From NCBI RefSeq assembly GCF_014633365.1, contig NC_068350.1:4903001-4967000 (forward strand): 64,000 bases of DNA. The letters are read 5' to 3'. The position numbers and the translations under genes are program-made. This document shows positions 1 to 11,605 of the stretch, piece by piece. Source of the DNA: Diospyros lotus. Taxonomy: Eukaryota > Streptophyta > Magnoliopsida > Ericales > Ebenaceae. Position 1 is the stretch's first letter. Every line of letters begins with the position of its first letter. Under the pieces are notes generated by a model. It searched no databases, had not been told where the DNA came from, and saw nothing but the letters and a program-made list of their open reading frames with translations.

Positions 1-227
1 CCCAAAACACAACCCTCGAACAACAAAAGAAGAAGAAAAAAAAAGTGGGAAACAAAGTAATAGTAAGAATAGCAAGTAGAAATTATCAGAAATAAAAGGA
101 ACTTGTGTCTGTGATTCGGGGGCTATTGCAAAGCCCAGACGAGTTTACCAGTACGCACCCAGACAGCAGTCGGAAAAAGAAAATCTCACAAAAAAACTAA
201 CGAATCTGTGATTGCTTGAAAACTGAC
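1..227 (-). other. Intron 1 of the AHL gene (partial)
   Basis: Sequence after the donor at 227 on the minus strand. Frames through it contain stops soon after the AT-hook exon, and no acceptor followed by PPC-domain coding is visible before the window edge. Confidence 0.6.
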
Positions 228-606
228 CTAGAGAGGCAAGCAGCTGCCAGTTGCCAGAGCCAGGCGGCCGGCCACGGCCCCTTTTGGAAGAAAACTCGGA
301 AGACGGCGGCGAAAAAGTAAACCCCGGCGGTGGCGGTGTAGTTGAAACATACGGTACTCTCAAGTTACCGTCGGAATCATACTTTCTGGGCCGCCCTCTC
401 TTCTTCTTCACCGACAGATCACCACTTCCGCCGGGAACAATCGCCATAGAACCGGCTCCAGACGCCGGAACACCACCGCCTGCGGTGTCGACAGCAGCCA
501 TCCTCATCACCTGAGGCACCATCCCCCCGCCGCCGCTCGCCGGTGCCGGTTCCGTCCCCGGGTTGGACGGGGCCGACCCGTATCCGGCACTCCCCTTGTC
601 CTCCAT
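228..606 (-). CDS. AHL family AT-hook protein, first coding exon (partial)
   Basis: Start codon at 606-604; the frame runs 126 codons and reaches a good donor (G|GTCAGT on the minus strand, intron beginning at 227), so the exon probably ends at 228. The product has a Gly/Ala/Pro-rich N-terminus, then a basic AT-hook core KKKRGRPRKY (about residues 67-76), then a second hook RGRGRPPGSGNWQLLASLG just before the splice. Two hooks followed by this junction are typical of type II AHL proteins, whose PPC/DUF296 domain lies in later exons; those would be left of this window. Family role: nuclear proteins that bind AT-rich DNA in the minor groove and assemble through PPC domains to regulate transcription. 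The exon is GC-rich against very AT-rich surroundings. Family assignment is firm; which member is not determinable. Confidence 0.9.
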
Positions 607-3600
607 CTCCGAGACAACAAAAATGGAACAGAGAGAGAAAGACAGTTCTAGAGAGAGAAGATTTTGAACAAGTCCCTCTTTTTGGGTAGGGGAAATGGCG
701 CCAGAAGCAGAAGCTGTATGTGTTTTGGACTGTACTCTTTAAATTTCTACTGTACTTTGTTGAAAGAGAGTTTGTAAAGTTGAGTTCCCTCCATTAACGG
801 GGCATGGAATGGAAGAAGCAAAGAAAAGAAAAGAAAAAATAAAACGAAAAGAAGAAAAACATAAGCTGTTATCTTTGTCTGGACTCTACAGTGATCAGTG
901 CGAAATTACGCTATTCTCCTTCTGAATTGGTCAAATGACATGATTTATTTTCTAATTTGCAGATCACAAATTAAAACCACAGGAAATACTCTTACAGACT
1001 ATTAATCTTTTGATATGTTTTTTAAATAAATACTGATTCTCCATTTTATGCTTATTTATTAATATTTGTTGTTTGTATCCAAATATAAACAGTTCAGTTT
1101 ATTTTCCATTTTTCATTATGAAATCTCATTGATGTACTTTTATATTCTCATTTTATTAATATAAAACAATCATCAATTATAAAATTAATTTTGCAGCGTA
1201 ATTACTAGCAAATTCCTAATTGTATTATTATTGCCATAATTCCATGCTAAAAGCAAAACTAACAAAGCAGTGCTTTTTATTTTAGGAAGATAAACAATTC
1301 CAAAGATTTTGTCTTATTATTATTATTATCCACTAAATTAATGCTTTGCTTTATTATAAACAGATAAAAGATTTTTGAGAAAGGGAAAAAAACAATTCTA
1401 AACATATTTGGCATAATTCTGAAAAAGAAAATAATCTATTATCTTAATTAGTATTATTATTATTATACAACATCAATATCAACCCAAAATCTTTATAAAT
1501 AGATATATGATAAAAAAGGACTTATTCACTCACTCACCCACTTTTAAGGGTTTTGTAAGTTTTATTTTAAAATTTTAATAATTCTTCATGACAATTTTTT
1601 ATTATTCGTGTTTAATAACATAAAATTTGTTCAACGCAAATAAATCAAGTGAAATGTACGAACCTCATGGGAGGGGGTGAGGCCCACACACCCACCCGGG
1701 CCACCCCTATAAACTTGCGTCCAACTACATAATATCCCTTTTTATATTAGTAAACAATCATAAAAGATGGTGTTTAATTTAATTATTTAAATAATCATTT
1801 GTCATATTATTTATGAATTTAAAAATTAATAACATATCTCGACTCTTAAAAGAATAAGTATAAAAATAATAATTAGGAATTCCTTTTTAAAAAAATATTT
1901 TAAATAGTATGGTTTACCAGAGTAATTTATAAAAAGTGATTGACATTACTATATATATATATACAAAAAATAGCAGGGGTTTAAATGTTATTTACCTTTT
2001 TAAATAATAACAAAATATTATTTTTATATTTGTTTTTGGTGTATCCAAATCCAAAGCAACGGAAGGGCAAATCGGGGAGAAAGATAAATCGGTTGGTGGC
2101 AGGGCAGGTGGGTATTGTTAAGAAGTTAATAGAAAGCTGATTTTCGGAAGGCACAAAAACCAGCTAATTACCTAAAAGAAAGGGTAAAGAAGGGAAAGAA
2201 GGCGAGGCGAGGGCAGTCAGTCAACTGGTCTGGTGCTGTGCTGTCAAAGCTACGGAGGGACGAAACCACCCTCCCCAACAAGGATAATTTAATGCACTGC
2301 ATCGCTAAAAAAAGTAAAAAAAAAAAAAAAAGAACTTCAAATCCCTTCCCTTCCAAACCCTCCCATTTTCTTTTTTCGTCTTTATTTGGATGTTTGTGAT
2401 TTTGATGAAATGAGCACCCCCCCCTCCCCCCGATGAGAAGACAAGTCTGCCCTCTCCGCTTCAGATTTCAGAAACATTTTCCTCTAAATTTGAATTTTTT
2501 TAACTAAATTAATAAATATATTAAGTGGTCGTGATTTAGTTTGATTTTTGAATGGAATTTTATATTAGTTTACAAGCTTGGGTTTTATATTTCAAATAAT
2601 AGGCTCAAATGGCCCTATTAAAATAAAACCAAACCATTCAGGAAAAAAAAAAATTATAGAAAAGAAATTAAGTGGCATCAGTCAAAGTAGTAGGAGTCAT
2701 AGGCATCATCAAGAGAAATAATCATGCCAAACATATACACATTGACCCTTTAACTTAACAAAATAATGAGTTACACTATTACCATTACCCTTAAACCTTA
2801 CCTTCAATTTACTTACTTAATTCTATCTAATTAATTAATTAAACATTTTTAATAAAGAATTAAAAAACTGGGAGTGGAGAGTGGAAAGAAGGGGGGGGGG
2901 GGGGGAGTGGCGTGGCCCAATCAGAAGTCCCTGGAGATTGGAAAAGAAGCAAACCTTTGGTAAGAAAAGGAATACAATATCTACTACCCAAATTAAAAAA
3001 ATAAAATAAAAAGAATAAAATGGCAGAATAGGAAAAATTAGGAATTCTTAATTAATTAAAATAATAATTCGCGACACTGCAAGAGAAAGAAAAAGCAGAG
3101 ATAACGAAAAGCTGTCTTGACGGCCCGCCGGAACCTTAACCTGCCCCGTTTGTCTCTTCCTATTCACAGAGATGTACGGAAATCAACATTAAAAAACAAA
3201 ATAAATAGTTTAATTGATATTTTAATCGAGTTTAATAATAATATAATTAGATATCTCTCACTTTAAATTTTATAAATTATTTGAATTAAAACTATTTAAG
3301 CAGCAACAACAACGTTTAAAACATGACTCCTCAAATTCATAATTTTCAAACTGGGCAGGATGATTGGTTGAGCAACATATCATTAATATATAAATATTGT
3401 CTAATAAAGTGAATTTAGATTGTTAGGTACGTATCAAATTATCTATTTAATTTGAAGAAATTAATAAATTAATTATTTAAAATATTTTAAAAAAATCTCT
3501 ACCACCATGGGTCATTTAAGATAATTCCATAAAGTTGTATTACATTTAAACCTACAAAATATATAAAAAAACGACCCACTAAACAATTGTTGAATGGTGT

Positions 3601-6150
3601 ATATATTTAAGTAGTGTTTGTTAACTAATATATAGATAAAATAATATAAGATATGGAAGGTTTTTTTAACTTTTTATTATTTTTAATATATTTATTAAAT
3701 TTATCTTATAATATTTAAAAAAAATTACATAATTTATTATTTGAGTATTTTTTAGATATGTTTATCTCTCATTCTCCTGAGATAAGTATATATTGATCAT
3801 TATAAATAATTTAATAAAATTTTTAAAAAAAATTAATTTTATTTTGATCATTTAATGTATTGGTCTAAAAAGGATTTTAACTTTATTTTGATATAATCTT
3901 ATTTTAATAAATATTATTTTAAAAAGATCATAATATTAAAGAATTTTAATTGCACTAAATACATTCTCTAAGGGACCCTTAAAAAGGACACTTGTTTAAC
4001 AGTATTGTTCAAGATTATATCCTAACCCACCTACCCATTTGGGGAGGTTGCGTGCAAATGAGAGAAGAGAGGCATTAAAATACAGGGTGGATTTCCTTTT
4101 CGTCCATTGAAATAAGGGTCGGATGAAGAGTGAGTGAAGACGACTGGGGGGGGGGGGGGGTTTTGTTTGAATGCTCAAGGGGGGATTCCCAATGATGAGC
4201 ATGTGGGGCTAATGAGCGTTAACAACTCAATACGAAATACTTTTGTTTCGCAAACTGAGGCTTTCCAATATGCCTTGATAAAGGCAACATTAATTAATTT
4301 CATTAAACAATTCCATCCCTTGCAACCCAACAAAATTATATTAATTAATTAATTACTTATCTTTGGGAAGAAGGGAGTCCATGTGCTTCTTCTTAACCCA
4401 TGAATCATAATAATAATAAGGATAATAATAATAATAATGGCTTTGTTTTGATTTTTCAAGAGATGGGGGGAGGACCACTGTGCAGCTGCTTAATCTAATC
4501 CTTCCTATTTTCAATTTTTTTTCTTAAAAAAATAATAATTAAGAACTTAAATTAATTAAGTAAAGAAGAAGCATGAAAGCAAAGCTGCAAATGTCTTCGA
4601 TAAATAACTTTACAAAAATCACTTTTTGACTTCTCTTCATGTGATTTGATTCGGGTACTCCTTTGGTGAGAGTTCATTTTTATTTTTATTTTTACAAAAA
4701 AAAAAAGAGAATTTGTAAATTCAATTATAATGAAAAAAATAGTGTAATATTGATTTATTGAAACGTGCGAAAAAAGTTAATGAAGGCAAAGAGAACCGAA
4801 AGCAAAGGATTTGATAAAAAAACATGAAGTAAAGGAAAAAGGAAGAAGAAATGATTCCAAGTTTGAAAAGTGAAGCAAAGATAATATTGCGTGTATTGTG
4901 TCACGCCATTAATTGATTTAGCTTTCTGGAAATAGAAATTTTAAATTTATAGGGGGACTCATTGGGGACTGACTGACTGACTGACTTCCCTTTGGTTTGG
5001 TTTGGCACAACTTCATTCAACTTTCAACATAGTTGTTGGCTTCCTCTCAATCAACAAACACTTTTAATAATATTACATTACATTTGTTTTTCTTACTTGT
5101 TTATCGTCTTTTTATTTTATAATATTATTATTATTATTATTATTGCCCCCTCCTCTTAAGTCTTACCTATTCTCACAAATCATCATGTCCTTTGCATCAT
5201 AATTACATTTAATCAAATACCCTTAATTACACAAATATTAAATTTAATCAACTGATGATCATGTCTATTATTGTGTTTTTTTTTTTATTATTATTCCATA
5301 AAAAACAATTTTTTTTAATTTTAACTAGTACACAAATATCCTTAATTAGACTTTTTTTTTTTATTCAGCAAAAACAAAAAAAATAAAAAAAATCCAAAAG
5401 CATCTTCGTTGGAATGAGATGAATCACGAGCATTGAGTCATGTGGGCCGAAAGCCCATCCTAAGATACTTGGGCTCTAAATCATTGAGCCACGTGGGCCG
5501 AAAGCCTATTAAATTTTATTAATGATAAAAGGAATTTTAAATGAATAATACATAATTTAAATTTATGGCTGCTGCTTAGTGCTTATGACGCCATGCTCGA
5601 TCTTGTTGGTAGATGAGTTCAAGGGCGGGGAAGGATTTTGCCTCGTTCCCAAGAATAAACCATATGCTTATCATACTACCATCAACTTTTTGTTAATTAA
5701 CTTGTACTAACCTTCCATCCTTTGCAGGCCGCGCCTAATCATGTTCATGTTACGGCAATGCTTGAGCTTAGCTAACATCAATTGGGAAGGCCAGTCTGTG
5801 TTAATTATATGGCAAGCATATGCCCTTCAAAATTCCATACCTAAATAATACACACATTAACCAACCACTAAACACTTTTGACTCCCATAATAACAAGTTT
5901 TTAGTAATATTTTTTTATGATTACTAAGAAGAGCTATAATATAAATAATATTTATTTGGTAGACGCAATTCTGTGAATTATTGGGTTTCCATTGATAAGA
6001 AGGAAATAAATTAATAAACAAAATCAGGGTGAAAAAACGGAAGAAAATTGTTCAAACTAAGAGAGCCGCGGTTTAAGAGAGATCAAACTTCGAGATTAAC
6101 GAGGGGCTGGTTGAAATACGTGCTCGGCCTCCTGCTTTGCTAAAAGGCTA
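607..6150. other. Intergenic AT-rich DNA with microsatellites; AHL promoter at its left end
   Basis: No supported gene in 5.5 kb. The first 200 bases hold the AHL leader and proximal promoter, with a purine-rich GAGAGA stretch on the plus strand. Landmarks: two 15-base G runs (2891-2905 and 4146-4160), TTA/ATT microsatellites near 1315-1330, 4409-4437 and 5125-5146, and a short imperfect duplication at about 5434-5512 carrying GTGGGCCGAAAGCC twice (contains TGGGCC, a site II-like motif). Short open frames at 2168-2356 and 3996-4352 are low complexity and look like chance. Confidence 0.6.
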
Positions 6151-6235
6151 AAACATGTCAATGCGACGTCGTTTAACACTCTCGGATGAACCGATTCTCC
6201 GCGATTCGACTAAACGACGCCTGTGGTGCGCACAC

Positions 6236-6242
6236 TATAAAC
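6236..6242 (+). promoter_or_regulatory. TATA box of the DUF668 gene
   Basis: TATAAAC in the context CACACTATAAACATCC, about 130 bases before the proposed leader-intron donor at 6368. It is followed by a C/T-rich leader with CTCTCTCTCTATCTCTG, common in plant 5' leaders. Position and context make it the best start-site candidate; no transcript evidence is available here. Confidence 0.45.
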
Positions 6243-6367
6243 ATCCTCCGCCTTCGATCTTGACTCTCCCATTTCTCTCTCTATCTCTGAAATCTGAAAT
6301 TCCTGCGGCCTCAGATGTCAATGTTGCTTCCCAAAAGCGCAACGCTTTACTCTTCTTCAAATCAAAG

Positions 6368-7211
6368 GTGCGTTCCTTTTCGGTTTTCCTTTTGAGTTTA
6401 CTCCGCTTCTTCTTGTCCTAGAACTTCGATTTGAAAATTTCGAGTAATACATGCCGTTTGGTTGCTTAGAAAGTGTCATGAAGTGAATAAGCGAAGGAGC
6501 TGAAATCTCTTGCACCCTGTCTTCTTCTTAAGTCGTGAATTCTAAAGATTGGCCGAGTTTGGCTGCTCTGATAGTGTGATTATTGAAAGAAAAAAACAAG
6601 ACCAAAAATTGATTGTTTGATATACTTCGTTATTTGCTGCTCATGGTAAAAGACCCTAATTTGGGGAAACCTAACTATGATTATCTTCAATGAGTTATTT
6701 CTCGCTTTTTTTTTATCGGCATCCGTACCTTTAGGGCTCGGGTTTTTGTTTCTCTTGCATTTTTATTTTGTGTTTGCTTTCTTAGGTTGGGGAGGACAAG
6801 GACTAGGCAAATGCAGGTGAAAAAATTGGGGACACTGGTCTCTGTAATATCTTATTTTTGTTTCCGTTAATTATTATATGCTGCTTTACATGGAAAATGC
6901 AATATTTTGTTGAGTCTTTGAATTTCTTACATATTATTTTTTGTATAATTTTTGGAAAGGGGGTATGGTTGAGACAGTCCCAATTACATGAATACGTTTG
7001 CATTATGAAATTGAAATCCAATTGAAATGAAGAAATAGTACTTGCATTTCATCCGTTGTATTCCCCATCCAAATTACTTGAAAATTCAAAACAGGCGTGG
7101 AGGGGGAAAGGGGGGGATTTTATGGTTTCTATGGAGAATCTATATTCAGTAATTTAAGGAAGGTACTTCTGTTAGCTTGCACTTAATTGTTGAAATGCTG
7201 TTTCGCTACAG
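6368..7211 (+). other. Leader (5' UTR) intron of the DUF668 gene
   Basis: Donor AAAG|GTGCGTTCC at 6368 and acceptor TTTCGCTACAG|G at 7211 bracket a T-rich stretch without coding potential, 55 bases before the start codon. An internal acceptor/donor pair (TTTCTTAG at about 6786 and ATGCAG|GTGAAA at about 6814) could define a small extra untranslated exon. The upstream open frame at 6155-6421 crosses the donor and is not supported as coding. Confidence 0.5.
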
Positions 7212-7266
7212 GAACTGCAATATCTGTTGAGAGTTTCAATTATATTTAAGTGGTATTTTTAGGATA

Positions 7267-8997
7267 ATGGGGGGTGAGACTGTGACGGAATCATGGTTTA
7301 GTAGTTTGTGGAGAGCTTCGCGTAAGAGCATAGGGTCAGAACCTGAAAAGGCTGTGATTGGAATTCTGGCATTTGAAGTTGCAAGTATCATGGCTAACGT
7401 GGTTAGTCTGTGGCAGTGTCTAAGTGACAGGCAGTTTGTTAGGTTGAAGGAAGAGATAGTGAACTCACTTGGTATTGGAAAGCTTGTTTCTGAGGATAGT
7501 GATTATCTAATGGATCTTGCATTCACCGAGATAATTGAAAATGTTGGATGTGTGGCAAAATCAGTTGCAAGATTTGGAAAAAGGTGCACAGACCCCGTAT
7601 ATCTCCGTCTTGATCATGTTTTTGATGACCCAAATGAGGTTGATGTAAAATGGCATGGATGGGAATACAAGTTGAAGAAGATGGAGAAGAAAGTTAAGAA
7701 AATGGAAAGATTTGTTGCGGTGACTGCGCAGCTGTATCAAGAGGTGGAAGTGTTGGCTGAGCTCGAGCAGAATTTTAGGAGATTGCGTGGCAATGTTGAT
7801 ATAGGTCAGGTGAAATTATTTGAGTTTCAGCAGAAGGTTATGAGGCAGCGGCAGGAAGTGAAAACTCTGCGGGAAATGTCTCCATGGGTTAGGACATATG
7901 ACTACATAGTTCGGCTTCTATTAAGATCCCTCATCACGGTAGTCAAGAGGATCAAACATGTATTTGAAATTAACCAAGTGGCATCTGTTGAAGAAAACAG
8001 TAACTCTGAACATATAAATGCCGCTGATTGTCTTGTTCGCAGCCATTCCATGTCCACTTATTCGCACGCTTCAGTTAATCCACCTAAGGGTAGCCTGTCT
8101 AGCTTGCATTCTGGGCCTCTAGGTAGGTCAGTTTCCAATCTGGGGCTGGGTGGTAGTAAGATTAGATCAAAGAAGAAGCAGTCTCAAGCTCACCGCCAAT
8201 CACTGGCCCTTCATGGTAATCCCTCCTTACTGAGATCTAGGGGATTGGCTCACGTTGGACCTTTTAAAGGATGCATGACAGCTGGAGGTGAGTCTCCTAT
8301 TCTACAGAGTTTCATGCCTACAAGTACCGACTCTTTAAGATCAGCCAATGCTTTGTCAAATGATATCAACAAAACTAAAGACTGCAACTTGTTGCCTCTT
8401 TCTTCCAATAATGTGGTTCATACTAAATTATCGCCTTTCATCACCAAGCGGAAATCACTGAATGCGCCTCCATGCACCCTTGGTGCTGCTGCTTTAGCTC
8501 TACAATATGCAAACGTTATCATTTTGATAGAGAAGCTGGCTTCAGCTCCTCACTTGATCAGCCTGGACGCAAGAGATGACCTATATAATATGTTACCCAC
8601 AGGCATCAGAGCCTCCCTACGGGAAAAGCTGAAGTTTGTTGCCAAAACTTCAACTTTATCTATCTACAATACTGCCCTTGCAGCGGACTGGAGTTTGGCA
8701 TTGGCAAGCATATTAGGATGGCTTGCCCCGCTTGCCCATAGCACGATAAGGTGGCATTCTGAGCGGAATTTTGAGAAGCAGCACATGGTTCCTGGGACAA
8801 ACATTCTTCTAGTCCAGACCCTTCACTTCGCAAATCTAGCAAAGACAGAAGCTGCAATCCTAGAACTCCTCATGGGTCTGAATTACCTGTCAAGGTTTGG
8901 AAGGGGCACCGAAGAGAAGGCTCTCATGGAATCTGTCAGTGGAAGAGTTTGTGATGATTATATGCATCAAAGGGATAACATGGTATACAGTATGTGA
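7267..8997 (+). CDS. DUF3475/DUF668 protein (PSK-simulator-related)
   Basis: Intact 576-residue frame in one coding exon. Start chosen at ATG 7267 because it gives MGGETVTESWFSSLW, the expected N-terminus, with Gly2 as a possible N-myristoylation site. A DUF3475 region lies at about residues 32-88 (FEVASIMANVVSLWQCLSD), a Lys-rich probable coiled coil at 130-205, a Ser-rich variable linker at 240-395 and a DUF668 region at about 404-492 (LGAAALALQYANVI; LAPLAHSTIRWHSERN). Plant proteins of this architecture include the PSI proteins, linked genetically to phytosulfokine-responsive growth; others are uncharacterised, and the biochemical activity is unknown. I cannot tell PSI1-3 orthology from sequence alone, so no symbol is given. 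Frame, length and domain order argue for a functional gene. Confidence 0.92.
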   Translation: MGGETVTESWFSSLWRASRKSIGSEPEKAVIGILAFEVASIMANVVSLWQCLSDRQFVRLKEEIVNSLGIGKLVSEDSDYLMDLAFTEIIENVGCVAKSVARFGKRCTDPVYLRLDHVFDDPNEVDVKWHGWEYKLKKMEKKVKKMERFVAVTAQLYQEVEVLAELEQNFRRLRGNVDIGQVKLFEFQQKVMRQRQEVKTLREMSPWVRTYDYIVRLLLRSLITVVKRIKHVFEINQVASVEENSNSEHINAADCLVRSHSMSTYSHASVNPPKGSLSSLHSGPLGRSVSNLGLGGSKIRSKKKQSQAHRQSLALHGNPSLLRSRGLAHVGPFKGCMTAGGESPILQSFMPTSTDSLRSANALSNDINKTKDCNLLPLSSNNVVHTKLSPFITKRKSLNAPPCTLGAAALALQYANVIILIEKLASAPHLISLDARDDLYNMLPTGIRASLREKLKFVAKTSTLSIYNTALAADWSLALASILGWLAPLAHSTIRWHSERNFEKQHMVPGTNILLVQTLHFANLAKTEAAILELLMGLNYLSRFGRGTEEKALMESVSGRVCDDYMHQRDNMVYSM

Positions 8998-9260
8998 TGA
9001 AGGGGAAGACGGTTTCTTAGTACATGACAACTGATGGAGTGGAGGCAGAGAGGTCAATTGCGCAAAGCATAGATTTTACGCTTCCAAATTCTTGCGAGTG
9101 ACAAGGCGTTTGGCCATTAATTAAGGTAAATTCTATCTTCTTTTGGAATTAGCCGCCATTGAGTTGGCTTGATTAGTTGACATATAGATTTTGTTTACGT
9201 AATAGATTAATTCAGAAGGTTTCACAGCCATTTCCTTGTAAATTGTATTTACTTCATATT
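8998..9260 (+). other. 3' UTR of the DUF668 gene (approximate)
   Basis: Non-coding sequence directly after the TGA. T-rich stretches with TTGTAAATTGTATTT near 9235-9250 look like a plant polyadenylation region. A possible donor ATTAAG|GTAAAT near 9126 could indicate a 3' UTR intron. Limits are inferred. Confidence 0.35.
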
Positions 9261-9649
9261 GTGCCATTAAGATTTCTGAAGTATATGGAAGCATATGCTG
9301 GTTCTATAAGACACCTCTTTCACATCTTCTGTATCAGCTAGTCAGTAATATTGAATTTAGAATAGCTACCGAGATTAGAGTATGTTGCAAAGGTAAGGCA
9401 TCCGTTATCATCTATCTTAACTTAGGGAGCAGTAATATTTGAAGTTTGAACGTTGAAATTCACCCGGTGTTACGTCTAATTGCAGAAGTGACTTTCCTTC
9501 TTAACATAAGTCTAGTAATTCAGCACGTGCACGTCGACAATCTAACACAGCTCAGTGCCGTGTGGATGGAACCACCCAATCTATCATCGGCGGCATGTAT
9601 CCTTAATTCTTAAACTAAACAAATAAACGAACACAAGCAGTAACATTCT

Positions 9650-9925
9650 TTAGAAGAAGAACATACGGTAAATGCACAATTGCAAATACCACAACCTTCT
9701 CCACTGCTTCGATTCCGTAACACTACCATGTAAATGATCAAAATCCAGCACTACCAACCAAGCGCCCACCTTCTCTAAGAAAATATCTTCCAGCCGCCGA
9801 TTGAGATATGCGTGTACGTCTAGAAATCTATCAATCTCCAATGGCGATTCAAATGTATTATGCCTGATCCTCATTTGATGCATCAATATAAGTATTACAA
9901 TGTCCAATCCAATCCATCCATCCAT
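9650..9925 (-). CDS. Small open frame of unknown nature
   Basis: A 91-codon frame with balanced composition (acidic/basic stretch NRRLEDIFLEKVGAWLVV), unlike the low-complexity frames nearby. I recognise no domain. It could be an exon or relic of a decayed gene, or chance. The nearest gene is the DUF668 gene ending at 8997 on the other strand. Confidence 0.15.
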   Translation of the reverse strand: MDGWIGLDIVILILMHQMRIRHNTFESPLEIDRFLDVHAYLNRRLEDIFLEKVGAWLVVLDFDHLHGSVTESKQWRRLWYLQLCIYRMFFF

Positions 9926-10662
9926 CCAAGATTAAATAAATACAAAAAATAAAATAAAATATTTTGACCGTTGTGGCGCTCAATGCTCCTGCAAAGAAGA
10001 GAAGGAACTGACAAGGGAAAATGTTGGGAATTTTAATATTTTATTTATATTAATCATTAGATTTAAAAATAAAAAAATTCAGTGGCAATGAATCCTTGGC
10101 TTAATAGTAAGTAAGATGCAGAGGCTCTTTAAAATGTGTAATATTTTTTATAATTATGTTCAAATATAATATTCATGTGAGTGCTTGCTTTTATGCCTTA
10201 ATATATTTCCCTTAAAGTAATATAAAAAATTACGAATAATATGATAAAAATAATGTATAAATTAAATTTATACATTAACAGAGATTTATTTAAAATATAT
10301 GTTTATTGAACTGAACAGCGCAAGAGTCGTACTTGGTGGAGTGACTTGTCTTGCGGCTTTTGCACGTAACCACCACCCGTGGTACTTCTTTCGTCATGTC
10401 TCTCATTCTCAGCAGCCCCGGCCCCGCATTACCGGTCGTGTATCGGGTTGCGTGTCTATTTAACTCTCTCAGTTAGCGGGTCTTAAAAGAGTTATAAAGC
10501 AGGTTATTCAAATTTTATTTATTAACACGTTAAGATGTTTACCTTCTGTTAATTTTATTTAAACAAACTCAATTTGTTAGTAAGTTTATTTATGAAAAAA
10601 AATTCTATTTATACATTTATTTGTTAAAGTTTTTTTGTTTTAAAAAAATTATATATATATAT

Positions 10663-11467
10663 TGTCGACGTTCGAAATTGGTTGACGGTGATTCGTTAGA
10701 CCGTTCTGGTGTGCGGGTTCGAAAGGGAGAAAACGGGATACTTGGTTCAATGTCTTGACTGTCGGCCCTTTCTTGCAAAGTACTCTGATGCCCAAGTCAA
10801 TGAGCGAGTAAGTAAGTATGCAAAGTATTTTTACGTGGACAAGAAAAACATACCCCGACTTTCGGAAGAGTTAGCTGATATATATAACTGGGCACATCCC
10901 TCCCTACATGTACTGTACGTATATAGATGATTGGATGGAATTAGCCGGTATTGGCAGGGATGGCCATGCAGCAGTAAAGTGTCGATGAGACCCTCGTTAA
11001 TGTGGATGAGATCCGTAATTAATGAGGATGAGATTTGAGGTGAACGCGCGAAAATCCAGACGCGACTATAATGATGGTGTAAAAAGGGGCCAAGATAGGA
11101 CTAGCGTGGGCCGGCCAAATGAGCAGAGAAAATGGGCTTGAATAGTCCAGCTGGGGCAGAGCCCCTGGCCTACTGATATGTCGTGGCATACGCTTTTTCT
11201 GTTACACGAGCTGATCGGCTGAGCCAACGAACTACAAGGATCGCTGGGAGTTTGTTTGGTACGTAGCTGAGAGCTAACTCGAATACGTTGATAAGTTAGA
11301 GGCATTATCTGAAGTTAGCTTGGTCTTACTGCATGAGCCTAGGCTCCGGTAACGCGTGAGCTCGCTTTGATGAACTTAGCTCGAGGTCTCCTTGATCTTA
11401 AAGAGTTGGCCCGGCCTACTGAATTAAGTCCAATCCACACAAAGTAGAGCAGAAAATATCCTTAACA
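10663..11467. mobile_element. Solo LTR, 805 bp
   Basis: Begins TGTCGACG and ends CTTAACA, with TATAT on both sides (10658-10662 and 11468-11472). Copies B and C lack it: in B the AT tract joins directly to AACTCCATATTATAAC. The target lies in an AT repeat, so the 5-bp duplication alone is weak evidence, but the TG..CA ends plus the empty site in B make a solo LTR the best reading. Small open frames at 10709-10930 and 11066-11305 lie inside it. Confidence 0.7.
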
Positions 11468-11605
11468 TATATATAGAAATGCCAATAACATATATATATA
11501 TATATATATATATATAAACAACTCCATATTATAACAATAAATAAGTTTATTCATCATCAGCGAGTCTCCAAGTTCCAAGTTCTTTATTTGAATTCAAATC
11601 TGACG

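Noticed and set aside
251..514. Plus-strand frame across the AHL exon
   Set aside because: Antisense shadow of the AT-hook coding exon.
6155..6421. Upstream frame before the DUF668 gene
   Set aside because: Spans the TATA box, leader and the probable splice donor; composition is not protein-like.
10709..11305. Two small frames downstream of P450 copy A
   Set aside because: Both lie inside a solo LTR absent from the paralogous copies.
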